Assembly (NCBI RefSeq): GCF_003258595.1
Contig: NZ_QHHQ01000001.1
Location: 806,001-870,000, forward strand
Length of the DNA stretch: 64,000 nucleotides
Source: Acuticoccus sediminis
GTDB taxonomy: Bacteria > Pseudomonadota > Alphaproteobacteria > Rhizobiales > Amorphaceae
Direction of reading: 5' to 3'
Below, piece after piece: positions 1 through 9,124 of this stretch. The notes under the pieces are model-generated. The model searched no databases, was not told where the DNA came from, and saw only the letters and a program-made list of their open reading frames with translations. Position 1 is the stretch's first letter; the number at the start of each line of letters is the position of its first letter. The position numbers and the translations under genes are program-made.

Positions 1-211
1 GCCCTAAGCGTTTCGTTTTCCTGTTATCCGTGACGCAATTTTGGCGCGATTGGGGATAAGCGCGCGAGCGACGACGTGCGCGCAGACGCTTGTTGACTCC
101 GTGCCGGCGGCATCGGCGGTCTTGCAATATCGTCCGACGGCAGCGCCGGGAAACCGGACACGACTAGGATCGCAGGTCCGACAGACGCGAGCACGATGGA
201 GAAGGCTGTCT

Positions 212-2194
212 ATGGCGCGTTCCGGCAGTGACCGGCCGACGGAGACCGGTGGCGACGGCGGAACCGTACGCGGCCCCGCCTCGTCGCGCCGCGAGGCCGG
301 AACGCGGCACGTCTTCGCCCTGAATGCCGTCGGCGGCCTCTTCGTCGTCCTCACCTTCATCGCGATCTGTCTCTGGTCGATCCTCGCGGCCGAGGAGGAG
401 CTGAAGCAGACCGCCGAGCTGGCGGCGCAACGCTGGGCCCAGGCCGCCATCGTGGACAGCGACGCGCTCGATCACCTGCTGGCCGGCGATGGCGCCACGC
501 CGGCGGACGAGGTCTACCTCAACACCATCGCCCGGACCGCCGACGTCCTGTCGTTCCGGATCTACAACGCCGAAGGCGAGCCCGTCTTTTCGTACACGCC
601 CGACGACAACGACGGCCTCGCCGAGCATGCCCCCGCCGAATCCGACACCGCCGCGCGGGTCGAGATCATTCGACGCGGCGACGCGCCGGGACCCACCCCG
701 ATCGCCCGCGTCTGGATTCCGTTCGGGACCGTCGCCGACCCCGCCGGCTCGGTCATCGTGACGACGGACCAGAGCCCGAACGCCGCGATCTACCGGGAAG
801 AGCTGCTCGGCACCCTCGCCATCACCGGCCTCCTCGTCTTGATCGCCCTCGCGAACTGCTTCGGTGTCGCCTTCCTGCTGCGCCGGAAGAAGATCAGCGA
901 CGAACGGATCTTCAATCTCGTCCACCGGGACAGTCTCACCGGGCTTTCGAGCCGGAAGAACTTCCAGGACACGATGAGCCGGTGCTTCCCTGCCGAGGGG
1001 GGCGGTAGCCACGCCGTCGCCCTGCATCTCGTCGACGTCGACGGGTTCAAGTCCGTCAACGACACGCTCGGCCATCCGGTCGGCGACAGGCTGCTGCAAT
1101 CGGTGGCGACGCAGCTCCTGTCCAGCGTGGGCGAGAACGACGTCGTCGCCCGCCTTGGCGGCGACGAATTCGCCGTCCTCCAGCGTCATGCCGATACTCC
1201 GGGGAAGGCGGAGACCCTGGCGGAACGGATCGTCGAGAGCGTCCGCCTGATCCACAAGGGGACCGGCAGCACGGGACACGTCACCGTGTCGGTCGGTACC
1301 GCCCTCGCCCCGGTCCATGCGGACAACCTCGACGACCTGACGCGCTTTGCGGACATCGCGCTCTATCGCGCGAAGAACGACGGGCGCGACCGCAGCATCC
1401 TCTTCGCCCCGGGCATGGAGGACGAGCTGAACGCCCGCATTCTCCTGCGCACCATCGTGCGGGACGCGGTCGAGACCGGGGCCTTCGAGCTCCACTACCA
1501 GCCGATCTGCAGCACCGGGGACCGCACGATCCTCGGCTTCGAGGCGCTCGCCCGGCTGCCGGATCCGTCCGGCCAGCGCACCATCCCGCCGTCCGATTTC
1601 ATCCCCGTGGCGGAGACGATGGGGCTGATGCCGCGCCTCGGGGCGCTGCTGCTCAACGACGCCTGCCGCACCGCCGTGACCTGGCCGGCCCACCTGACGC
1701 TCGCCGTCAACCTCTCGCCCCAGCAGTTCGGCGACAACATCGTCGGGACGGTGGCCGATGCGCTCGCCACGTCCGGACTGTCCCCGCACCGACTGGAGCT
1801 CGAGGTCACCGAATCCCTGCTCTTTGCGAACGAGGACGTCGCCATGCAGCAGCTCAACGCCCTCAAGGCGCTCGGCGTGCGCATCGCGATGGACGACTTT
1901 GGCACGGGGTATTCGAGCCTGAGCTATCTCTGGCGGTTCCCGTTCGACAAGCTGAAGGTCGACCGCTCCTTCATCGCCTCCCTCGACGCGGCGGACAGCG
2001 TGGGCGTCGTGCTGCGCACGATCAGCGCGATGAGCGACGCCATGGCGCTGACGGTCGTCGCCGAGGGGGTCGAGACCGAGGCTCAGCACGCCTTCGCGAA
2101 GAACGCGGGTTACGACGCGGTGCAGGGCTATCTCTGCGGCCGCCCCATGCCGCGCGACGACATCCCCGCCTTCCTCGCCCGGCGTTGCTGCTGA
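212..2194 (+). CDS. Membrane-anchored GGDEF-EAL c-di-GMP enzyme
   Basis: 660 aa protein that makes and/or breaks cyclic di-GMP at the inner membrane. A basic N-terminus is followed by a transmembrane helix at about residues 34-58, a periplasmic sensor region of about 140 residues of no family I recognise, and a second helix at about 198-222. The GGDEF domain has an intact GGDEF motif near residue 314. The EAL domain has EAL at about 444, DDFGTGYSS near 560, KLKVDRSF, VAEGVET and QGYLCGRPMP. Both active sites look complete, so it may be bifunctional. I chose the ATG at 212 because GGAGAAGG stands 6 nt upstream; the frame stays open to a TTG at 41. No adjacent partner explains its signal. Confidence 0.93.
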   Translation: MARSGSDRPTETGGDGGTVRGPASSRREAGTRHVFALNAVGGLFVVLTFIAICLWSILAAEEELKQTAELAAQRWAQAAIVDSDALDHLLAGDGATPADEVYLNTIARTADVLSFRIYNAEGEPVFSYTPDDNDGLAEHAPAESDTAARVEIIRRGDAPGPTPIARVWIPFGTVADPAGSVIVTTDQSPNAAIYREELLGTLAITGLLVLIALANCFGVAFLLRRKKISDERIFNLVHRDSLTGLSSRKNFQDTMSRCFPAEGGGSHAVALHLVDVDGFKSVNDTLGHPVGDRLLQSVATQLLSSVGENDVVARLGGDEFAVLQRHADTPGKAETLAERIVESVRLIHKGTGSTGHVTVSVGTALAPVHADNLDDLTRFADIALYRAKNDGRDRSILFAPGMEDELNARILLRTIVRDAVETGAFELHYQPICSTGDRTILGFEALARLPDPSGQRTIPPSDFIPVAETMGLMPRLGALLLNDACRTAVTWPAHLTLAVNLSPQQFGDNIVGTVADALATSGLSPHRLELEVTESLLFANEDVAMQQLNALKALGVRIAMDDFGTGYSSLSYLWRFPFDKLKVDRSFIASLDAADSVGVVLRTISAMSDAMALTVVAEGVETEAQHAFAKNAGYDAVQGYLCGRPMPRDDIPAFLARRCC

Positions 2195-2204
2195 GCCGCC
2201 GGCC

Positions 2205-2223
2205 GGCTCGGGCCAGCCGAGCC
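2205..2223 (+). terminator. GC hairpin after the GGDEF-EAL gene
   Basis: Perfect 7-bp stem GGCTCGG/CCGAGCC with a 5-nt loop, 10 nt after the stop codon. No T-run follows, so it is at best a weak or factor-assisted terminator. Confidence 0.35.
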
Positions 2224-2284
2224 ATCCCCCCGCCGCGCGATCGCCGGCCGCGCATTTGTCTGGGGGACGGGGAGCGGATACTAA

Positions 2285-3622
<1,338 letters not shown>

Positions 3623-3730
3623 GCTGCGCGACCAGCCGCCCGCGAAGCACGCCGCGTCAGCGGACCGCGTCCGCCGGCCTGGCCCTTTGGTCCAACGTTC
3701 GTGACTGGCAAATCATGTTAGTCTCGGGTG

Positions 3731-5479
3731 ATGAAGGCAGCGGTCGAACACGCCAACGAGATCGGCATGGTGCTCGACGGTCTCGCGACCGGTCGTGATG
3801 CCCCGGTCGCTGCGTCGTGGCGCCGCTGTGTCGAGACCTACGGCATGGACCCGGCGCGCGACGAGCCCGCCCACATCGTCACCGAGACCGAGCTGCGGGA
3901 GCATCGCCAGCAGGCCGAGCACCTGATCGCCACCGCCCGATCGGGCCTCCAGTCCCTGTTCCGCCAGGTTGCCGGGCAGAACTACGTCCTGCTGCTGGCG
4001 GACGCGAAGGGCGTTTGTGTCGACTATTTCGGCGACCCCGTGTTCGAGGGGGAGCTGCGACGCTCCGGCCTCTACCTCGGCTCCAACTGGGCGGAGGATC
4101 TCGCCGGGACATGCGGCGTCGGCGCCTGCATCGTCACCGGGCAGCCGATCACCATCCACCAGAGCGACCATTTCGGCCTCGCCCACACGCCGCTCTCCTG
4201 CACCTCGGCGCCGATCTACGACACGATCGGCCAGCTCGCCGCCGTCCTCGACATCTCGCTGCTGCGCTCGCCGCAACCGAAGTCCAGCCAGAACCTCGCC
4301 ATGAGCCTCGTCACCGCGTCGGCACGGCGGGTCGAGATGGCGAACCTCATGGCCCGCAGCCGGCGCGAATGGGTGTTGCGCCTGTCCATGAGTCCGGAAT
4401 TCCTCGACGTCGATCCGGAGGCGGCGATCACCCTCGACGGGTCGGGGCGGATCACCGGCTACACCCATGGCGCCGGCGCCCTCGTCGGCACAGGCGACGG
4501 CGGCGGGGTCATCGGCCGCCGGATCGACACCGTGATGAGCGTCTCCATCGACGACCTGCCGGACCTGATGCGCGACCGCCCGACCGAGGAGCGGGTGCTG
4601 GAGCTGAACGACGGCCGCCGGCTGTTCGGCCACGCCATCGCCCCGCAGGTCACCCGGTCGGCGCCGCGCCCCCCGGTCCACGCGAGGCCGAGCGCGTTCG
4701 CCGCCCTCGCCGGTCCCGATCAGGCGCTCGACGCGCTGCTGGCCCAGGCCGAGCGGCTCGCCGCCACCGACGTCGCGATCCTGATCGCCGGGGAGACCGG
4801 TGTCGGCAAGGAGCGGCTGGCCCGCGCGCTCCACACCGTGGGCCGGGTCGGCGGGCGGTTCGTCTCGCTGGCGGCGGGCGGCCTCTCGGTGGGCGACCTG
4901 AGGGCGACGGTCGCCGCCGTGGGCGAGGCGCGGGCGACGCTCTTCCTGCGCGCGGTCGAGGACCTCTCGCCGGAGGTGCGCACCGCGCTCCCCGCGGTGC
5001 TCGACGCGCACCCGAACCTGCGCCCGGTCTCCTCCACGCGGCTCGACCCCTCGGCCCTGCGCGGCGAAGGCGGGCTGAAGCCGGAGCTCTGGTTCCGCCT
5101 CGCGCAGACGACGCTGCGGCTGCCGCCGCTTCGGTTGCGGGCGGACTTCGACTGGCTGGTCGACCGCCTGTTGCGGTTCCGCACGGCAGACAGCCCGCGT
5201 CTCACCCCGGCCGCGCGCGACGCGCTCAAGGGCCGCGCCTGGGGCGGGAACATCCGCGAGCTCGCGGCCGCGCTCGACGTCGCCGTCGCCCTGTCGGACG
5301 GGGGCGTGATCGACGTGACGGACCTACCGGCGGACCCGGAGCACGCGGCGGCGCTCGAGGAGGATCTCGAGGCGATGCTCGACGCCTGCGGCTGGAACAT
5401 GGCCGAGGCCGCTCGCCGCCTCGGCGTCAACCGCTCCACCGTCCTGCGGCGCATGCGGAGGGCCGGTCTCGCCGACTGA
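3731..5479 (+). CDS. AcoR-like regulator with degenerate AAA+ domain
   Basis: 582 aa cytoplasmic transcription regulator of the AcoR type: a GAF-like sensor region (about residues 20-200), an AAA+ domain (about 320-510) and a C-terminal Fis-type helix-turn-helix (about 555-578, NMAEAARRLGVNRSTVLRRM). Walker A GETGVGKE near 354 is intact. The ELFG...GAFTGA loop that contacts sigma54 is absent. The Walker B region reads TLFLRAVED near 403, where enhancer-binding proteins have LFLDE, so the acidic pair is lost. The arginine-finger segment PELWFRL and the RLPPLR motif remain. I infer a DNA-binding regulator that no longer opens sigma54 promoters, as in TyrR-like proteins. A GTG at 3728 is an alternative start. 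Tandem palindromes start 2 nt after the stop, before the monooxygenase gene it probably controls. Confidence 0.85.
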   Translation: MKAAVEHANEIGMVLDGLATGRDAPVAASWRRCVETYGMDPARDEPAHIVTETELREHRQQAEHLIATARSGLQSLFRQVAGQNYVLLLADAKGVCVDYFGDPVFEGELRRSGLYLGSNWAEDLAGTCGVGACIVTGQPITIHQSDHFGLAHTPLSCTSAPIYDTIGQLAAVLDISLLRSPQPKSSQNLAMSLVTASARRVEMANLMARSRREWVLRLSMSPEFLDVDPEAAITLDGSGRITGYTHGAGALVGTGDGGGVIGRRIDTVMSVSIDDLPDLMRDRPTEERVLELNDGRRLFGHAIAPQVTRSAPRPPVHARPSAFAALAGPDQALDALLAQAERLAATDVAILIAGETGVGKERLARALHTVGRVGGRFVSLAAGGLSVGDLRATVAAVGEARATLFLRAVEDLSPEVRTALPAVLDAHPNLRPVSSTRLDPSALRGEGGLKPELWFRLAQTTLRLPPLRLRADFDWLVDRLLRFRTADSPRLTPAARDALKGRAWGGNIRELAAALDVAVALSDGGVIDVTDLPADPEHAAALEEDLEAMLDACGWNMAEAARRLGVNRSTVLRRMRRAGLAD

Positions 5480-5480
5480 G

Positions 5481-5517
5481 CGCAACGTCCGTTGCGCGGC
5501 GTTGCGCGCGCAACGCC
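5481..5517 (+). promoter_or_regulatory. Tandem palindromes, probable activator sites
   Basis: Two adjacent dyads share the half-site CGTTGCG. The first, 5481-5496, is CGCAACG-TC-CGTTGCG. The second, 5498-5517, is a perfect 20-bp palindrome, GGCGTTGCGCGCGCAACGCC. They begin 2 nt after the AcoR-like gene and end 2 nt before a possible -35 box. This fits binding of a Fis-type dimer next to polymerase. They could also form a GC hairpin at the regulator's 3' end. Confidence 0.6.
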
Positions 5518-5519
5518 AA

Positions 5520-5547
5520 TTGTGGCGACGGCGCGAGATCGTACATT
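5520..5547 (+). promoter_or_regulatory. Possible sigma70 promoter of the monooxygenase
   Basis: TTGTGG (5520-5525), a 16-nt spacer and TACATT (5542-5547), directly downstream of the palindromes. I found no GG-N10-GC sigma54 signature between 5480 and 5626. The match to consensus is only moderate. Confidence 0.35.
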
Positions 5548-5625
5548 TTCGCATACGTGACCCTCGCGGGTCGCAGCCCTTCCCGTCATCCTCCCGCCAG
5601 CAACAACACGAATGGGAGGCAAGCC

Positions 5626-7425
5626 GTGCTCGACACAACGCTCACCGGCAAGGTGCAGAAGGTCCTCGACACCTTCGGCGACGCGCTCGCCGCGCGCGAT
5701 ATCGACAAGGTCGCGCAGATGTTCGCCGAGGTCTCGTACTGGCGCGACCTTCTGGCGTTCACCTGGAACATCAGGACGGTGGAGGGCCGGAAGGGTATCG
5801 CCGAGATGCTGCGCGCCCAACTCGACGCCGTCGACCCGACCTCCTTCCAGGTCCAGGCGGGCGAGACCCCCACCGAGGACGGCGGCGTCACCACCGCGTG
5901 GATCACCTTCGAGACGAAGGCCGGCCGGGGCTGGGGGCTCATCCGCCTGAAGGACGGCCTCATCTGGACGATCCTGACGGCGCTGCAGGAGCTGAAGGGC
6001 TTCGAGGAGAAGAAGGGCAGCGCCCGCCCGCTCGGCGCAAAGCACGGCGCCGCGAAGAACCGGGCGACTTGGAAGGAGGAGCGCGACACCGAAGCGAAGT
6101 CGCTCGGCTACGAGACGCAGCCCTACTGCCTGATCGTCGGCGGCGGGCAGGGCGGCATCGCGCTCGGCGCGCGCCTGCGCCAGCTCGGCGTGCCGACCAT
6201 CATCATCGAGAAGAACGAGCGTCCGGGCGATTCCTGGCGCCGCCGCTACAAATCCCTCTGCCTGCACGACCCGGTCTGGTACGACCACCTGCCGTACATC
6301 AAGTTCCCGGACAACTGGCCGGTCTTCGCGCCGAAGGACAAGATCGGCGACTGGCTGGAGATGTACACGAAGGTCATGGAGCTGAACTACTGGACGAAGA
6401 CGACCTGCAAGTCGGCGTCCTACGACGAGGCGAGCGGCACCTGGACCGTCGTCGTCGACCGCGACGGCGAGGAGGTGACGCTGCGGCCCAGACAGCTCGT
6501 CCTCGCCACCGGCATGTCGGGCAAGGCCAACAAGCCGAAGTTTCCAGGCATGGAGACGTTCAAGGGCGTCATCCAGCACTCCTCCGAGCATGAGGGGCCT
6601 GACGCGTGGACGGGCAGGAAGTGCGTCGTCATCGGCTCCAACAATTCCGCCCACGACATCTGCGCCGCGCTCTGGGAGAACGGGGCGGACGTCACCATGG
6701 TGCAGCGCTCGTCGACCCACATCGTGCGGTCCGACACGCTGATGGATATCGGCCTCGGGGCGCTCTACTCGGAGAAGGCCGTCGCCTCCGGCATGACGAC
6801 CGAGAAGGCGGACATGATCTTCGCCTCGATCCCCTACAGGATCATGCACGAGTTCCAGATCCCGCTCTACCAGCAGATGAAGGAGCGTGACGCCGACTTC
6901 TACGAGGGCCTGGAAAAGGCCGGGTTCGACCTCGACTGGGGCGACGACGGCTCGGGCCTCTTCATGAAGTACCTGCGCCGCGGCTCGGGCTACTACATCG
7001 ACGTCGGCGCCTCCCAGCTCATCATCGACGGCAAGGTGAAGCTGGTGAAGGGACAGGTGAAGGAGTTCGTCGAGGACGGCGTCGTGCTGGACGACGGCAC
7101 GAAGCTCCCCGCCGATCTCGTGGTACTCGCGACCGGCTACGGGTCGATGAACGGCTGGGCCGCCGACCTCATCAGCCGCGAGGTGGCGGACAAGGTGGGC
7201 AAATGCTGGGGCCTCGGCTCCGACACGACCAAGGACCCCGGCCCCTGGGAGGGGGAGCAGCGCAACATGTGGAAGCCGACCCAGCAGCACGGCCTCTGGT
7301 TCCACGGCGGCAACCTGCACCAGTCGCGGCACTACTCCCTCTACCTCGCGCTTCAGCTCAAGGCCCGGATGGAGGGGCTCGACACCCCCGTCTACGGTCT
7401 CCAGGAGGTCCACCACAAAGGCTGA
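5626..7425 (+). CDS. Flavin-containing monooxygenase with NTF2-like N-terminus
   Basis: 599 aa NAD(P)H/FAD-dependent oxidoreductase. The first 150 residues look like a SnoaL/NTF2 fold. The rest is a class B-type flavin monooxygenase: the FAD-binding motif IVGGGQGG near residue 170, an FMO signature FKGVIQHSSEH with the first histidine in place, a second Rossmann motif VIGSNNSAHDI near 336, and LVVLATGYGS. Such enzymes oxygenate soft heteroatoms or ketones, or decarboxylate keto acids; the substrate cannot be read here. The GTG start at 5626 is set by GGGAGG at 5614-5619 with a 6-nt gap; the frame upstream is open but runs through the regulator. Probably activated by the AcoR-like protein encoded upstream. 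Confidence 0.88.
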   Translation: MLDTTLTGKVQKVLDTFGDALAARDIDKVAQMFAEVSYWRDLLAFTWNIRTVEGRKGIAEMLRAQLDAVDPTSFQVQAGETPTEDGGVTTAWITFETKAGRGWGLIRLKDGLIWTILTALQELKGFEEKKGSARPLGAKHGAAKNRATWKEERDTEAKSLGYETQPYCLIVGGGQGGIALGARLRQLGVPTIIIEKNERPGDSWRRRYKSLCLHDPVWYDHLPYIKFPDNWPVFAPKDKIGDWLEMYTKVMELNYWTKTTCKSASYDEASGTWTVVVDRDGEEVTLRPRQLVLATGMSGKANKPKFPGMETFKGVIQHSSEHEGPDAWTGRKCVVIGSNNSAHDICAALWENGADVTMVQRSSTHIVRSDTLMDIGLGALYSEKAVASGMTTEKADMIFASIPYRIMHEFQIPLYQQMKERDADFYEGLEKAGFDLDWGDDGSGLFMKYLRRGSGYYIDVGASQLIIDGKVKLVKGQVKEFVEDGVVLDDGTKLPADLVVLATGYGSMNGWAADLISREVADKVGKCWGLGSDTTKDPGPWEGEQRNMWKPTQQHGLWFHGGNLHQSRHYSLYLALQLKARMEGLDTPVYGLQEVHHKG

Positions 7426-7517
7426 CGTCCCGTCGCGCGCGCCGCGGCCCATCCGGCGTCGGCCTCACGCGGGGACGGCGCCGGCCCGCGGACCCGCGCG
7501 CGGGAGGGCGCCGCAGG

Positions 7518-7548
7518 CCCGGCGGTCCGCCCCTGGCGGGCCGCCGGG
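7518..7548 (+). terminator. Strong GC hairpin after the monooxygenase gene
   Basis: A 14-bp stem (7518-7531 with 7535-7548, one G-U pair in RNA) closed by a 3-nt loop, about 95 nt after the stop codon. No T-tract follows. It probably ends or attenuates the monooxygenase transcript before the exported esterase gene. Confidence 0.4.
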
Positions 7549-7675
7549 GCGTCCGTTGGGGCGCTTGCTGGTGGCGGTCCGGCGTGGAGCGTCGTCCAAA
7601 CGTCAAGAACCCTTCATCGAACCGTCTTGCGTGGGCGCTACCGAGCGCACCAACGTCCACGACCAAGAGGTCACC

Positions 7676-9037
7676 ATGCTTCGCCTCTCCGTTGCGCTCA
7701 TCGCGCTCATGACCGCACCCGCGCTCGCGCAGGATGCCGACATCATCGGCCAGCAGTTCCCCGCCAAGCTCGTCGGCCATGCCGTGATCGAGGCGAACAC
7801 CATCATCCCGGCTCCGGCCGACGCTCCGGCCGACGCGCAGATCTCCGGCAAGTTCACCGGCGGTGCTGCCCGCGTCGACGAGCCGGCCTCCATCCCCGGC
7901 AACGTCGGCTCCTATCACGGCAACCGCGCCACCGGCCTGTCGCTGCCGTTCGAGGGCCAGCCGGTCCAGGGCTTCTCGGGCTTCGCGATGAACCGCCTCG
8001 ACGACGGCTCCATCATCGCCCTCACCGACAACGGCTTCGGCTCCAAGCTGAACTCGCCCGACGCGCTGCTCTTCTTCCACAAGATCAACCCGGACTTCGA
8101 GACCGGTGAGGTCGCCCGCGAGACGGTCTTCCTGAAGGACCCGAACAAGGTCGTGCCGTTCCGCATCGCCTACGAGGGCACCGCCGAGCGCTACCTCACG
8201 GGCTCCGACTTCGACCTCGAGTCCATCCAGCTCGTCGGCGACACGCTCTGGATCGGCGAGGAGTTCGGCCCCTACCTCATCGAGGCCAGCCTCGACGGCG
8301 TCGTGAAGGGCGTCTACCCGACGATGCTCGCCGGCGAAGAGATCAGGAGCCCCGACCACCCGGCCCTGAAGATCCCGGCGACCGCCGGCAAGGACTACCG
8401 TTCGCAGCGCTCCGGCGGCTACGAGGGCATGGCGCTCCAGCCCGGCACCGGCCTCCTCTGGGCGATGCTCGAGAAGCCGATCTACGAGGCGGACGGCTCG
8501 ACCGGCAACGCTCTCACCGTCATGGCCTTCGACCCCGAGACCAGGGCGTGGATCGGCGACGTCTTCAAGTTCCCGCTCGCCGAGGGCGCGACCGCCATCG
8601 GCGACTTCAACTTCATCGACGAGAAGCGCGCCATGGTCATCGAGCGTGACAACGGCGAAGGCGACCCGTCCCTGAAGTGCGAAGGCGAGGCGACCCCGGA
8701 GTGCTTCCCGAACCCGGCGATGGTGAAGCGCATCGTCCTCATCGACACCTCCGACCTCCACGAGGACGGCACGGTTCGCCGGATCGGCTACATCGACCTG
8801 ATGAACATCGCCGATCCGGACGGCGTCGCCCGCCTCGAGACCGACGCGAAGCGTGACCTGACGGGCCTCTACACCTTCCCGTTCTTCACCATCGAGGACG
8901 TCATGAAGGTCGACGACACGCACATCATCGTCGCCAACGACAACAACCTGCCGTTCTCCGCCGGCCGCAAGCTGACCGAGGCCGCGGCGAACGAGTTCAT
9001 CCTCCTCGAGGTGCCCGGGCTCCTCTCGGCCGAGTAA
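7676..9037 (+). CDS. Exported phytase-like esterase (beta-propeller)
   Basis: 453 aa secreted protein. A signal peptide MLRLSVALIALMTAPALAQ precedes the body, with likely cleavage after ALA. The rest matches the phytase-like / esterase-like family (DUF4394-type propeller), with the typical segments GFSGFAMNRLDDGSIIALTDNG, DFDLESIQLVGDTLWIGEEFGPYL, GGYEGMALQPGTGLLWAMLEKP and IERDNGEGD. These proteins act in the periplasm or outside the cell on phosphoesters or related substrates; the exact activity is unknown. The ATG at 7676 is set by AAGAGG 5 nt upstream and the signal peptide. It stands alone, with GC hairpins on both sides. Confidence 0.8.
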   Translation: MLRLSVALIALMTAPALAQDADIIGQQFPAKLVGHAVIEANTIIPAPADAPADAQISGKFTGGAARVDEPASIPGNVGSYHGNRATGLSLPFEGQPVQGFSGFAMNRLDDGSIIALTDNGFGSKLNSPDALLFFHKINPDFETGEVARETVFLKDPNKVVPFRIAYEGTAERYLTGSDFDLESIQLVGDTLWIGEEFGPYLIEASLDGVVKGVYPTMLAGEEIRSPDHPALKIPATAGKDYRSQRSGGYEGMALQPGTGLLWAMLEKPIYEADGSTGNALTVMAFDPETRAWIGDVFKFPLAEGATAIGDFNFIDEKRAMVIERDNGEGDPSLKCEGEATPECFPNPAMVKRIVLIDTSDLHEDGTVRRIGYIDLMNIADPDGVARLETDAKRDLTGLYTFPFFTIEDVMKVDDTHIIVANDNNLPFSAGRKLTEAAANEFILLEVPGLLSAE

Positions 9038-9047
9038 GGACAACGCG

Positions 9048-9072
9048 CCGGGCCGGCCATGCGCCGGCCCGG
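9048..9072. terminator. Hairpin between convergent esterase and xdhB genes
   Basis: Perfect 10-bp stem CCGGGCCGGC/GCCGGCCCGG with a 5-nt loop between two convergent genes. It could stop transcription from either side, but neither flank has a T-run. Confidence 0.45.
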
Positions 9073-9124
9073 TCGTTCCGGGCCCCTCGGCCCGCTCCGT
9101 CCCGGTCCGCCTCTGACGGTCGTG

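Noticed and set aside
3640-3730. Possible sigma54 promoter (CTGGCAAATCATGTTAG) before the AcoR-like gene
   Set aside because: The GG-N10-GC core is not met; only the TGGCA part matches.
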